From positions 1,550,001 through 1,614,000 of the forward strand of contig CAVUHO010000010.1 in NCBI GenBank assembly GCA_963741385.1: DNA of 64,000 bases, given 5' to 3'. The notes under the pieces were generated by a model, which was not told where the DNA came from, made no database searches, and was given only the letters and a program-made list of their open reading frames with translations. This document shows positions 43,867 through 51,707 of the stretch, piece after piece (the first letter of the stretch is position 1; every line of letters starts with the position of its first letter). This stretch comes from Sulfomarinibacter sp963741385 (GTDB lineage Bacteria; Acidobacteriota; Thermoanaerobaculia; Thermoanaerobaculales; Sulfomarinibacteraceae). A program made the position numbers and the translations under genes.

Positions 43867-43894
43867 CCCGCGCTCTCTGGAGCGCGGGTTTTTT
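43867..43894 (+). terminator. Duplicate of the ppdK terminator
   Basis: CCCGCGCTC, loop TCTG, GAGCGCGGG, then TTTTTT. It occupies the same position after the ppdK fragment as the 38579-38605 terminator does after the full gene, so the duplicated unit includes the terminator. Confidence 0.85.
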
Positions 43895-44007
43895 CAAAAA
43901 CATCCAGGGCCCGTTGGGCCGACACAACCAATCATGAGGTTCTGGACTGGGTCCGGATTCGCGGCCCAATGCTGATTTATCGCAAAGCGAGCGAAGTCTC
44001 TCAAACT

Positions 44008-44290
44008 GTCATCCCGAGCGAGCGCAGCGAGCCGAGGGATCTGGGTGGGGGCTCAAGGCAACGCCGTTCCGAAAGCCGCCCCCCAGATCCCTCCGCTCGG
44101 TCGCTTCGCTCCCTCGGTCGGGATGACAGGGGGGTGAAATGGGTTCGCTCCCTCGGTCGGGATGACAGGGGGGTGAAATGGGTTCGCTCCCTTCGGTCGG
44201 GATGACAGGGGGGTGAAATGGGTTCGCTCCCTTCATCGGGATGACAGGGGGGTGAAATGGGTTCGCTCCCTTCATCGGGATGACAGGGGG
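44008..44290. repeat. GTCATCCC palindromic element with tandemly amplified arm
   Basis: Left arm TGTCATCCCGAGCGAGCGCA with CGAGCCGAGGGATCTGGGTG; right arm CAGATCCCTCCGCTCGGTCG with CTTCGCTCCCTCGGTCGGGA and TGACA. The right arm's last portion plus GGGGGGTGAAATGGG (about 39-40 bp per unit) is then repeated about four more times, with the variants CCCTCGG, CCCTTCGG and CCCTTCATC. The element fills most of the 540-base gap between the duplicated ppdK end and the next gene. Confidence 0.85.
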
Positions 44291-44382
44291 GGGGACATCA
44301 ACCTCCAGACGCTCCACCCCCATCACGGTGCCGGGAATATTCCATTGAGAGCCGGTGTACGATTTCGCCCCGGAGGTGGTCG

Positions 44383-45076
44383 ATGATCAGGAGTTCTCTC
44401 GGGCTGATTCTCCTGTCATTTTTGATCGTCATCGGTGCATGTGGAGTGGAGGATTCTTCACGGGCGGACATCACTAACCGAATACTTGACAACGTTCCGG
44501 GCGATGTCGACCTCTCGGCGCGTTATCTGCTCTACCTCCACGGCCGGATCATCGAGGAAGAAGGGGTGCGTCCGACCCACCCCGAGTTCGGGGTCTACGA
44601 GTACGAGGCGATTCTGCAGGCCTTCGCCGATCGCGGGTTCTGGTGGTCTCCGAGGCGCGACCGCCGGGACCGAAGTGGCCGCGTATGCCGACAAGGTGGC
44701 GGCACAGGTCAGCGCGCTGCTCGCAGCCGGCGTGCCGCCCGAGCACATCACGGTCGTCGGGTTCTCGAAGGGCGGCGCGATCGCGATCCTCGCCTCCTCA
44801 GTGCTCGCCAACGACCAGCTCAACTTCGTCTTCATGGCCTCCTGCGGCGCGTGGTATGACGATCGTCCCGAGATCGTGCCCCGGGGTCGGTTGCTGGGAC
44901 TTCGCGAGGCGTCGGATGACCTGGCAGGACCGTGCGACGCGCTGTTCACGCGGTCGCCGGTCGGCGCGGATCGGAGCCAGATCGTGCTCGAGCTCGGCGG
45001 CGGCCACGGCGCGTTCTACCGGCCGCACCCGGAGTGGATCAACGCCGTGAAGGCCTGGGCGCTGGTGCCGGACTGA
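44383..45076 (+). pseudogene. Secreted alpha/beta-hydrolase-like gene with two frameshifts
   Basis: A signal-peptide start (MIRSSLGLILLSFLIVIGAC) leads to ARYLLYLHGRIIEEEG and EYEAILQAFADRGF. After a missing base at about 44641 the next frame gives VVSEARPPG. After another at about 44666-44669 the third frame gives TEVAAYADKVAAQVSALL, the nucleophile elbow VVGFSKGGAIAIL and LELGGGHGAFYRPHPEWIN with a likely catalytic His. The length is two bases short of a multiple of three, in line with two deletions. Corrected, it would be a 231-residue esterase or hydrolase. Error versus decay cannot be told from sequence alone. Confidence 0.7.
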
Positions 45077-46307
45077 TCAGTTCCCGCGCTCTCGCTTCAG
45101 TGCGCTCACTCCGAGGAACGTGATGGCCGCGAATCCTCCGAGGATGATGGCGATCAGGATGAGCCCCCGGATGAACAGCTTGTTGACCTCCCTGGTAAAG
45201 GCCCGGTCGACCAGAACGTCGAGATCGGCGAAAACTGCGATGCGCTCCTCACCGATCGCCTCGAGCACGATGCGCCGCTCCTCGGCGATTGCCTCCATCA
45301 CCGCCATCCGCTCCTCTCGCACAGCGGCGAGAATAGCCTCGCGCTCCGTGCGGACGTCCTCGTGCATGAGCGTCGTGCGCTCACTGTCCGCGAAAGCCAT
45401 GGTCTCGAGGAGGTAGCCGTGGACCGCGTCGAGCACCGCCTGCCGCTCGTCAGCCACCAGATCGGGAAGATCGGCGATCAGAGGGTCGAGGTCCTCGAGA
45501 AAGGCCGCCACCTGCTCGAGGTGTTGCAGCTGCTCGATGCTGGAGATCACCGACTGGTAGTCCTCGTCGCCCTTGATGTCGTCCATGATCAGGAGCTGGG
45601 CCTGCCAGCGTGCGAACTTGGGGAGATACTCGGCGTTGAGGTCGATGCGCGCCACCAGGTCCTCGACTGTCTCGGTGATCGAACCGATGGATTTCAGCGC
45701 GCCGCCGCCGGTGCGGGCGGTGAATTCCGCCAGCATGGCCACTGATCCTTGTCGCGCCATGAAGCCGGAGTCGATGGGGTGTCCCTGGCGGCCGTTCGTA
45801 GATCAGTTGTCGTCCTGCTTCGTAGTCGGTTTCGGGTCCGGCGTTGTCGACGATCAACCTGAGGTCGGCTCTCCATCGCGTCGAGCGCCCGGTTGCGCGA
45901 TCTGCAGGTATTCCGGCGGCAGCTCGTGCTCTATCGGAGCCCGTCGAAATAAATCGCGCATCTGGGCAATCAGGAACTGCGCATCGATCAACGCTGCGAG
46001 CGGGATCGGGTTCGAACAGGGCCTGTTGCATGGCGGGGATACCGTTGGTCAGCCACAGCAGGGTTCGCCGTTTCATCTCGGGGTCGTGGGTGATGCACCA
46101 GGACCGGTTGCCGGCCTCCTCCATGAGTCCCGAGAAACGATCGGCCAGGGACCGCACCTCGACCCGCAGCTGGGCCGAAGAGATGGTCATGTTGGTGGTC
46201 TTCATCAGCCGCGTCTGACGCGGGCCGCTGGTCGAGCAGCCGCTGAGGATCACAGCGATGAGGATGAGGCACGACAAGACTATGGTCGTTGGATGGCGTT
46301 GGCGCAT
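45077..46307 (-). pseudogene. Lipoprotein/membrane protein gene with several frameshifts
   Basis: The start encodes a lipoprotein (SCLILIAVILSGC, Cys24) with ISSAQLRVEVRSLADRFSGL and TLLWLTNGIPAMQQALFEPD. Further pieces lie in other frames: ALIDAQFLIAQMRDLFRRAP, then ALDAMES, then DLRLIVDNAGPETDYEAGRQ, then IDSGFMARQGSVAMLAEF. The last part is intact: a long coiled coil of repeated Glu/Arg-rich segments (AAVREERMAVMEAIAEERRI) and a C-terminal membrane helix (LILIAIILGGFAAITFLGVS). At least four indels (near 46001, 45888, 45870 and 45778) are needed to join them. The product would be about 410 residues; its function is unknown. Confidence 0.65.
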
Positions 46308-46396
46308 GATGGTATTCCCCCGATGGAGCGGCGCGCCTATTCTACCCAGTCCGGTGAAATTACCGGATCGAATGTCTCCGGTTGGGCGGCGGGGGT

Positions 46397-46630
46397 TCAG
46401 GCCCGAAATGGTCGTGCGATGAGGACGCGGTCGCCGGTGCGCGTCGCCATGACCTGCCACTTCGTGCCGCTATGGCAGAACAGGTCACCGGGACCGGCGG
46501 CCTCCGGCAGCTCCAGAATCTCCACTCTGGGTTCGCCCTCACCATCGAAAATGACGACCCGCGGGCGTTCTTCGCCTCCTCCGGTGGTTGTCGATCGTGA
46601 TTGTCGATCGAAATCATCGCGTCGGTTCAT
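46397..46630 (-). CDS. Small hypothetical protein
   Basis: A 77-residue soluble protein: a polar N-terminus (MNRRDDFDRQSRSTTTGGGE) and a compact beta-rich part (RPRVVIFDGEGEPRVEILEL, DLFCHSGTKWQVMATRTGDR). TTGAGG lies 8 bases before the ATG. I do not recognise the family. It lies upstream of the frameshifted lipoprotein gene on the same strand. Third-position GC bias supports coding. Confidence 0.55.
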   Translation of the reverse strand: MNRRDDFDRQSRSTTTGGGEERPRVVIFDGEGEPRVEILELPEAAGPGDLFCHSGTKWQVMATRTGDRVLIARPFRA

Positions 46631-46804
46631 TTTTGGCCTCAAGAAATATGATGCAAGATTCGGGCCCGACGGTTGCAATGAGCCGGAGGGCCGGAAGAGA
46701 GCCGTCAGTTCCTGATTTCGGGATCATGAGACCCGAATGGGTCATCGGCCGCACGTCCTCGCCGGAGGACGGTAGGGTCTCTTCCGGGAGGCGAAGGATG
46801 GCTT

Positions 46805-47599
46805 CTACCGTTTCCCGAAGCGGTATTCCAGCGCGGCGAGGACTGACTTGCGGCCCCCGAAACCGCCCTCGAAGGTCAGGTTCCAGTGCTCGCTCAGGCC
46901 GGCGATCATGCCGATCTGGTAGTTCCACGGGTCGGCCTGCTCGAGCACCACGTTGAAGGGCACGGCTCCCAGATAGGGCATCTCCCAGATGCCCTCGTGG
47001 GTTTCCTCGGCGTTCTGGTACATGGCGCCGACCCAGACCGCGGCGCCGGCAAACGTCATCCCGACCCGCGGCGTCAGAACCCACGCGCTGACCGACGAGG
47101 TCGCCACATCGAGGTTGGTTTCGGTGAGGTCGTAGGTGAGGGTGGCAAACCAGCCCTTGCCGCCGACCGCCAGGGTGACGCCGCCGCCGTACATGATGCC
47201 TTTGTAGTCGATCTTGATGTTGTTGAGCGTGATCGGCAGACCGAGGTCGATGTTGCTCAGCTTGACGGTGGTGGTGCCGTCGATGGAACCGCCGAGCAGG
47301 TACACATTGAGAAAGGGAAAGAGCCAGTAGTCGAACTTGAGGTGGTAGCTGTTGGTGTTGTTCTGGATCTCGAGCCCATCGGCCGCGCTGAGGTCAAGGC
47401 CGGCGAGAGGGATCTCCAGGCTGACGATGTCGTAGGGCTGGGTCTGGTTGTACAGGGTGAGTCCGATGCCCCACTTCATCGGCAGCTGTTGCCCCTCGCC
47501 GGGAATGCCGGCGCCCTCGTTCTGGGCCCATACAGGGTTTGCAGTCGCCGCCACCAGGACGGCAAAAATAAGCATCGTTGGTGCCAGACCTCTTTTCAA
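46805..47599 (-). CDS. Exported beta-barrel-like protein
   Basis: A 264-residue exported protein with a signal peptide (MKRGLAPTMLIFAVLVAATA to VWAQ) followed by alternating amphipathic strands (GIGLTLYNQTQPYDIVSLEI, LKFDYWLFPFLNVYLLGGSI, IMYGGGVTLAVGGKGWFATL, LAALEYRFGKR). The strand pattern indicates an outer-membrane barrel, possibly of the TonB-independent transporter type. The TTG start is chosen because GGAGGG lies just upstream; an ATG eight codons in would cut the signal peptide. An inverted repeat at 47612-47628 may regulate it. Confidence 0.7.
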   Translation of the reverse strand: MKRGLAPTMLIFAVLVAATANPVWAQNEGAGIPGEGQQLPMKWGIGLTLYNQTQPYDIVSLEIPLAGLDLSAADGLEIQNNTNSYHLKFDYWLFPFLNVYLLGGSIDGTTTVKLSNIDLGLPITLNNIKIDYKGIMYGGGVTLAVGGKGWFATLTYDLTETNLDVATSSVSAWVLTPRVGMTFAGAAVWVGAMYQNAEETHEGIWEMPYLGAVPFNVVLEQADPWNYQIGMIAGLSEHWNLTFEGGFGGRKSVLAALEYRFGKR

Positions 47600-47611
47600 A
47601 CCACCCTCCTC

Positions 47612-47628
47612 TTCGAACTCAGTTCGAA
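47612..47628. promoter_or_regulatory. Inverted repeat, possible operator
   Basis: TTCGAACTCAGTTCGAA is a perfect 7-bp inverted repeat with a three-base spacer. It lies 12 bases upstream of the TTG of the barrel-protein gene, overlapping or just before its ribosome site, and about 130 bases from the divergent gmk gene. A repressor site is plausible, but no cognate regulator is encoded nearby. Confidence 0.4.
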
Positions 47629-47758
47629 CCGGATGGGCGCTGATCGCACGGGCGGGGCGCCCCTCCTTTGTTTGTCGGGCGTAGTGTATCTCATGAGCGA
47701 CAGGGTGGGGGCGGCTTCGGATGTGATGGCGTAGAATGCCGGACGAACGAGGTTTTTG

Positions 47759-48418
47759 ATGAGTCCTGATCTCCGAGGCGTCCTGTTTATCGTGTCGTCG
47801 CCCTCAGGCGGCGGCAAGACCACCCTGATTCGTGAGACCATCGCCCGGTTGGACGATCGGGGCATCGAGGGCCACTTCTCCATATCTCACACCACGCGCC
47901 CGGCCCGACCTGCGGAGAGCGACGGTGTCGACTATCACTTCGTCGGCGACGGCGCCTTCGAGGCGATGATCCAGCGCGGCGATTTTCTGGAGTGGGCGGA
48001 GTACGCAGGTTACCGTTACGGCACCTCGCGATCGGCGGTGGACGCACAGCTCGCCGCGGGCCGGGATGTCTTTCTGGATATCGAGGTCCAGGGCGCCAAC
48101 CAGGTCAAGACCCAGGTCCCCGACGTCGTCAAGATTTTCCTCTACCCGCCCTCGTACGAGGTTCTCAAGACGCGGCTTCGTGAGCGCCGGCAGGACGCAC
48201 AGGACACCATTCAACGACGTCTGCAGTGGGCTGTGAGGGAATTTCAGGTCGCCGGGGAGTTCGATTATGCTATTATCAACGACCGTCTGGAAGAGGCGGT
48301 AAACGCCCTTTTCGGCATCTGTATTGCTGAGCACCAGAAGTCGACACGACTGAAACCCCATCTGGACGCCATCAGAAAGACGTTCCAGGAATCGCTCGAG
48401 AAGGATTTCAACCGATGA
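47759..48418 (+). CDS. gmk: Guanylate kinase
   Basis: A 219-residue cytoplasmic kinase converting GMP to GDP. The P-loop GVLFIVSSPSGGGKTTLIRE, the GMP-binding SISHTTRPARPAESDGVDYH and FLEWAEYAGYRYGT, and DIEVQGANQVK are all standard. The ATG at 47759 is preferred over a TTG one codon earlier. The stop overlaps the rpoZ start (ATGA), reproducing the widespread gmk-rpoZ gene pair. Confidence 0.95.
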   Translation: MSPDLRGVLFIVSSPSGGGKTTLIRETIARLDDRGIEGHFSISHTTRPARPAESDGVDYHFVGDGAFEAMIQRGDFLEWAEYAGYRYGTSRSAVDAQLAAGRDVFLDIEVQGANQVKTQVPDVVKIFLYPPSYEVLKTRLRERRQDAQDTIQRRLQWAVREFQVAGEFDYAIINDRLEEAVNALFGICIAEHQKSTRLKPHLDAIRKTFQESLEKDFNR

Positions 48419-48876
48419 TTGAGCTGCCCGAAGAGTTTGATTCGATTTTCCGCTACATCGTTGTGGTGTCGCAACGAGCCGAACAGATCATCAACGGCGC
48501 CAAGCCGCGTACCGAGAGCCGGTTCAAAAAGCCGACCCTCAAGGCCCGCGATGACGTCGATGGTGGCGCGGTCGACTGGCGCATCCTCACCCAGGAAGAA
48601 CTCGACGCACACCGCCAGGCGATGGTGGAGCAGTTCCGCGCCGAAATGGATGCCGCCGGTGAACGCGACTCGAGAGAGCCGATCCCCGATGTTCTGCCGA
48701 CGTCGAAGCTGCGCGAAGTGGTCGGTGACAACGAGGACCGCGACGACGAACTGGTGCGTCTGCAACGGCTGCTCGGCATGACCCGCGGGGCTGTGGACCT
48801 CAGTGAAGCCGATGCCGATGACGATTCCGACGACGCCGGGCCGATCGACCTCGAAGATGACGAGGACGACGCCTGA
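48415..48876 (+). CDS. rpoZ: RNA polymerase omega subunit with acidic tail
   Basis: A 153-residue protein. Residues 5-50 (FDSIFRYIVVVSQRAEQIIN, GAKPRTESRFKKPTLKARDD) match the omega core, which helps fold and assemble RNA polymerase beta-prime. The 'E..KKPT..A..E' pattern is retained in modified form. The C-terminal 100 residues are unlike classical omega (about 70-90 residues in total) and end in a very acidic stretch (SEADADDDSDDAGPIDLEDD). Position directly after gmk strongly supports the call. Confidence 0.85.
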   Translation: MIELPEEFDSIFRYIVVVSQRAEQIINGAKPRTESRFKKPTLKARDDVDGGAVDWRILTQEELDAHRQAMVEQFRAEMDAAGERDSREPIPDVLPTSKLREVVGDNEDRDDELVRLQRLLGMTRGAVDLSEADADDDSDDAGPIDLEDDEDDA

Positions 48877-48942
48877 GTTCTGCCCAGCTGATGGCGGCGC
48901 CGATCCCTCGCGTCACGACATCGAGACACGTCTTCCTGAGTG

Positions 48943-49623
48943 ATGCGGGCTGAAATGAGGGCCCGCGAGCTCAACCGTTTTCTGAAGGACATGGGGTGGC
49001 GGTCCTCTCCGGTGACCCAACCCGGCGCGCCGCGTTCGCCCGTCGTGGAAGAGAGCGTTGGCGACGCTCCGCTCGCAGTTCTGGCGCAAGCCGCCGCCAG
49101 CTGCACCCTGTGCCGGCTGAGCGAGAAACGTCACAAGGTGGTTTTCGGCGAGGGCGACCCTCACGCGGCCGTGATGTTCATCGGCGAGGGCCCGGGGGCG
49201 GAAGAAGATCGCACCGGCAGACCGTTTGTCGGACAGGCGGGCCAGCTCCTCGAACGGATGCTCTTTGCCATCGGGCTGCGCCGTGACCAGGTCTACATCA
49301 CCAACATCGTCAAGTGCCGGCCTCCAGGAAACCGCGATCCCAAGGAAGACGAGGTCGCGCCGTGCGCCCCCTATCTCGATCAGCAGATCGAACTCATTGC
49401 CCCGAAAATCCTGGTGGCCCTCGGCAAACCTGCGTCGCACCGTTTGACCGGGACGACCAAGCCGATCAGCGCCCTGCGCGGACGCTGGGTGTCCTACAAG
49501 GGCATCCCCCTGATGCCGGTCTTCCACCCGGCCTACCTGCTCCGCAACGACCTCGCGAAACGCGAGGTCTGGGAGGACCTGAAGAAGATCAAGGCACGGC
49601 TCGATTCAACCGTAGACGGTTGA
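48943..49623 (+). CDS. Uracil-DNA glycosylase, family 4
   Basis: A 226-residue 4Fe-4S uracil-DNA glycosylase that starts base-excision repair of deaminated cytosine. Motif 1 is FIGEGPGAEEDRTGRPFVGQ, motif 3 is MPVFHPAYLLRND, and the cluster cysteines lie in SCTLCRLSEKR, NIVKCRPPGNRDP and EVAPCAPYLD. The N-terminal 45 residues form a linker of unknown role, as in many family 4 proteins. ATG codons at 48943 and 48955 and a GTG at 48940 are all possible starts. It converges with hflC across a heptamer-repeat palindrome. Confidence 0.92.
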   Translation: MRAEMRARELNRFLKDMGWRSSPVTQPGAPRSPVVEESVGDAPLAVLAQAAASCTLCRLSEKRHKVVFGEGDPHAAVMFIGEGPGAEEDRTGRPFVGQAGQLLERMLFAIGLRRDQVYITNIVKCRPPGNRDPKEDEVAPCAPYLDQQIELIAPKILVALGKPASHRLTGTTKPISALRGRWVSYKGIPLMPVFHPAYLLRNDLAKREVWEDLKKIKARLDSTVDG

Positions 49624-49629
49624 ATCGAG

Positions 49630-49769
49630 AATTTTGAATTTTGAATTCTTAATTCTGAATGCCGCCCACCCACCCCAGTTCTTGAACGATTGCACCCCAA
49701 TGGCTCCTCTCCCGGAGGCGGGGGAGGGCGGCTGGGAATTCAAAATTCAAAATTCAGAATTCAAAATTG
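49630..49769. repeat. Inverted 7-nt repeats (AAAATTC type) with C-rich core
   Basis: Left arm GAATTTTGAATTTTGAATTC (49630 on) and right arm GAATTCAAAATTCAAAATTC (49736 on) are reverse complements with period 7. The core has GCCGCCCACCCACCCC and GGCGGGGGAGGGCGGCTGGG, also complementary. It fills the space between the convergent UDG and hflC genes and could form a large cruciform or act as a two-way terminator. Confidence 0.75.
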
Positions 49770-49779
49770 ACCGTCGATC

Positions 49780-50706
49780 CTACCTGTCCCTCTCGAAATA
49801 CTTCAAAAACTCCCCGTCGGTCGAGAGCATCAGGATCGTCCCCTTGTCCATGGTCGTGGTGTAGACCTCCATGGTCTTCAGGAACCGGTAGAAGTCCGGA
49901 TCGCGGTTATAGGCGGCGGCGTAGATGTCCGCGGCCTCGGCGTCGGCCTTGCCCTTGATCTCCTGGGCCTGGCGGTACGCTTCGGACGTGATCTCCTTGA
50001 GATCGCGGTCCTTGTTGCCGATGATGCGGGCTGCCTCGCCGGCGCCCTCGGACCGGTACTCCTCGGCTATCCGTTTGCGCTCTGAGATCATTCGCTCATA
50101 GACCTTGGGGCGATCAACCTGAGCATAGTTCGTGCGTTTGAACTGGAAATCCAGGATCTCAATACCCAGCACCACGGTACGAGCCGATGCATTGGCAAGG
50201 ACCTGCTGTTCGAGAACCAGCCGACCGGCGGTAATCTGCCGGGGGCCTTCCCCCTCGATGGCGGAGCTGACCTCGAACTCGCGGTTGGTCGAGCGCACCA
50301 CGTCGATGAGGTCGTGCTTGGCAATGGTGTTGCGGGTTTCGCCGTCGAGGATGTCGTCGAGGCGCGATTGGGCGCCGCGCTCGTCGCGCAGGCGTTGGAA
50401 AAAGAGGAGCGGATCGGTGATCCGCCAGCGTGCGTAGGTGTCCACGTAGATAAAACGCTTGTCCCTGGTGGGCACTTCGTTGGAGTCGCCGTCCCACTCG
50501 AGAAAGCGCTTGTCGAAGTAGTTGGCTTTTTGGACGAATGGCATCTTGACCTTGAGCCCCGGGGTGAAGATGGGATCGCCTACCGGTTTTCCGAACTGTG
50601 TGATGATCACCTGCTGCGCTTCGTTGACCACGAAAAAGGCCCCGCCAAGGGCCGCAAGAACCAGCAGGATAAGGGCCGCAACAACGAGGAGTGACAGCTG
50701 TTTCAT
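49780..50706 (-). CDS. hflC: HflC, FtsH protease modulator
   Basis: A 308-residue SPFH/band-7 protein anchored by an N-terminal helix (LVVAALILLVLAALGGAFFV) with its bulk in the periplasm. VVNEAQQVIITQFGKPVGDP and the C-terminal coiled coil (RMISERKRIAEEYRSEGAGE) are typical. HflC and HflK form a cage that encloses the FtsH protease and modulates its access to membrane substrates. Its start overlaps the hflK stop by four bases. Confidence 0.94.
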   Translation of the reverse strand: MKQLSLLVVAALILLVLAALGGAFFVVNEAQQVIITQFGKPVGDPIFTPGLKVKMPFVQKANYFDKRFLEWDGDSNEVPTRDKRFIYVDTYARWRITDPLLFFQRLRDERGAQSRLDDILDGETRNTIAKHDLIDVVRSTNREFEVSSAIEGEGPRQITAGRLVLEQQVLANASARTVVLGIEILDFQFKRTNYAQVDRPKVYERMISERKRIAEEYRSEGAGEAARIIGNKDRDLKEITSEAYRQAQEIKGKADAEAADIYAAAYNRDPDFYRFLKTMEVYTTTMDKGTILMLSTDGEFLKYFERDR

Positions 50707-51692
50707 TGTTTCACCCCCGCCCCGTCCAGCTGCATCAGCGGCAGAATGCCCTCGAGACTGCTGTCGAGCAGGATCTTGCGCTGCATGGCTGGGTAAATGG
50801 TCGCCATCGTCTCGAGGAAGATGCGCCGGCGGGTCACCTCCGGGGCACGACGGTAAGCGGCGTAGACGTCCTCGAAGAGCATCGCGTCACCCTTGGCACG
50901 GTTGACTCGGTCGATGGCGTAGCCCCTGGCCTGCTCGATGACCTGCGCGGCCTCGCCGCCGGCCTTGGGGATCACCCGGTTGTAGTCTCCGCGGGCTTCA
51001 TTGATGGACCTCTCGCGCTCCTGCTCGGCCTGGTTGACCTCGTTGAATGACGGTTTGACGGGGTCCGGGGGGTTGACGTTCTGGAGCACGATCTGATCCA
51101 CCACGATACCGGTTTCATAGCGGTCACAGAGTTCCTGCAGCTTGAGCTTGACCTGGTCTTCGATCTCCAACCGGCCGACGGTAATGACTTCGTCCACCGA
51201 GCGATCGCCCACTACCGAGCGGACCACCGCCTCGTTCATGTCGCGAAAGGTCTTGGAAACGTTGCGAACCCTGAAGAGGTACTTGAAGGGGTCATCGACC
51301 CGGTACTGGGCGATCCACTCGACCACAGCGACGTTGAGGTCCCCCGTGAGCATCAGGGACTCGCCTTCGAAATCGCGGTCGGAATAGGTTGTCTTGACCC
51401 CGGCCTCGACCGTCTGGAACCCGAACTCCTGTTTGAGTTGGCGCTGAACCGGCACCTTCATGACCTGCTCGATGGGCGCCGGCAGCTTGAAGTTGAGCCC
51501 CGGGTCGGCGGTGCGCGTGTACTCGCCGAAACGTAGAATGATGCCGACCTCCTCGGGCTGGATGGTGAAGACGATACTGAACAGCGCCAGCACTCCGATG
51601 AGGACGAGCGCGCCGATCAGTATCACCTGGGTCGGTGGCTTCCCCGGTCGGAAGTTCCCGATGTCGATGACTCGCGGTCCCTGGTTTTCCAT
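50703..51692 (-). CDS. hflK: HflK, FtsH protease modulator
   Basis: A 329-residue SPFH protein, partner of HflC. A short cytoplasmic N-terminus (MENQGPRVIDIGNFRPGKPP) is followed by a membrane helix (VILIGALVLIGVLALFSIVF) and the band-7 domain (EEVGIILRFGEYTRTADPGL), then EQERERSINEARGDYNRVIP. The Gly-rich N-terminal extension of E. coli HflK is absent. It is the middle gene of a glycerate kinase-hflK-hflC operon, 15 bases after the upstream stop, with AAGGGAAAG as ribosome site. Confidence 0.93.
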   Translation of the reverse strand: MENQGPRVIDIGNFRPGKPPTQVILIGALVLIGVLALFSIVFTIQPEEVGIILRFGEYTRTADPGLNFKLPAPIEQVMKVPVQRQLKQEFGFQTVEAGVKTTYSDRDFEGESLMLTGDLNVAVVEWIAQYRVDDPFKYLFRVRNVSKTFRDMNEAVVRSVVGDRSVDEVITVGRLEIEDQVKLKLQELCDRYETGIVVDQIVLQNVNPPDPVKPSFNEVNQAEQERERSINEARGDYNRVIPKAGGEAAQVIEQARGYAIDRVNRAKGDAMLFEDVYAAYRRAPEVTRRRIFLETMATIYPAMQRKILLDSSLEGILPLMQLDGAGVKQ

Positions 51693-51707
51693 GGTCTTTC
51701 CCTTCAG

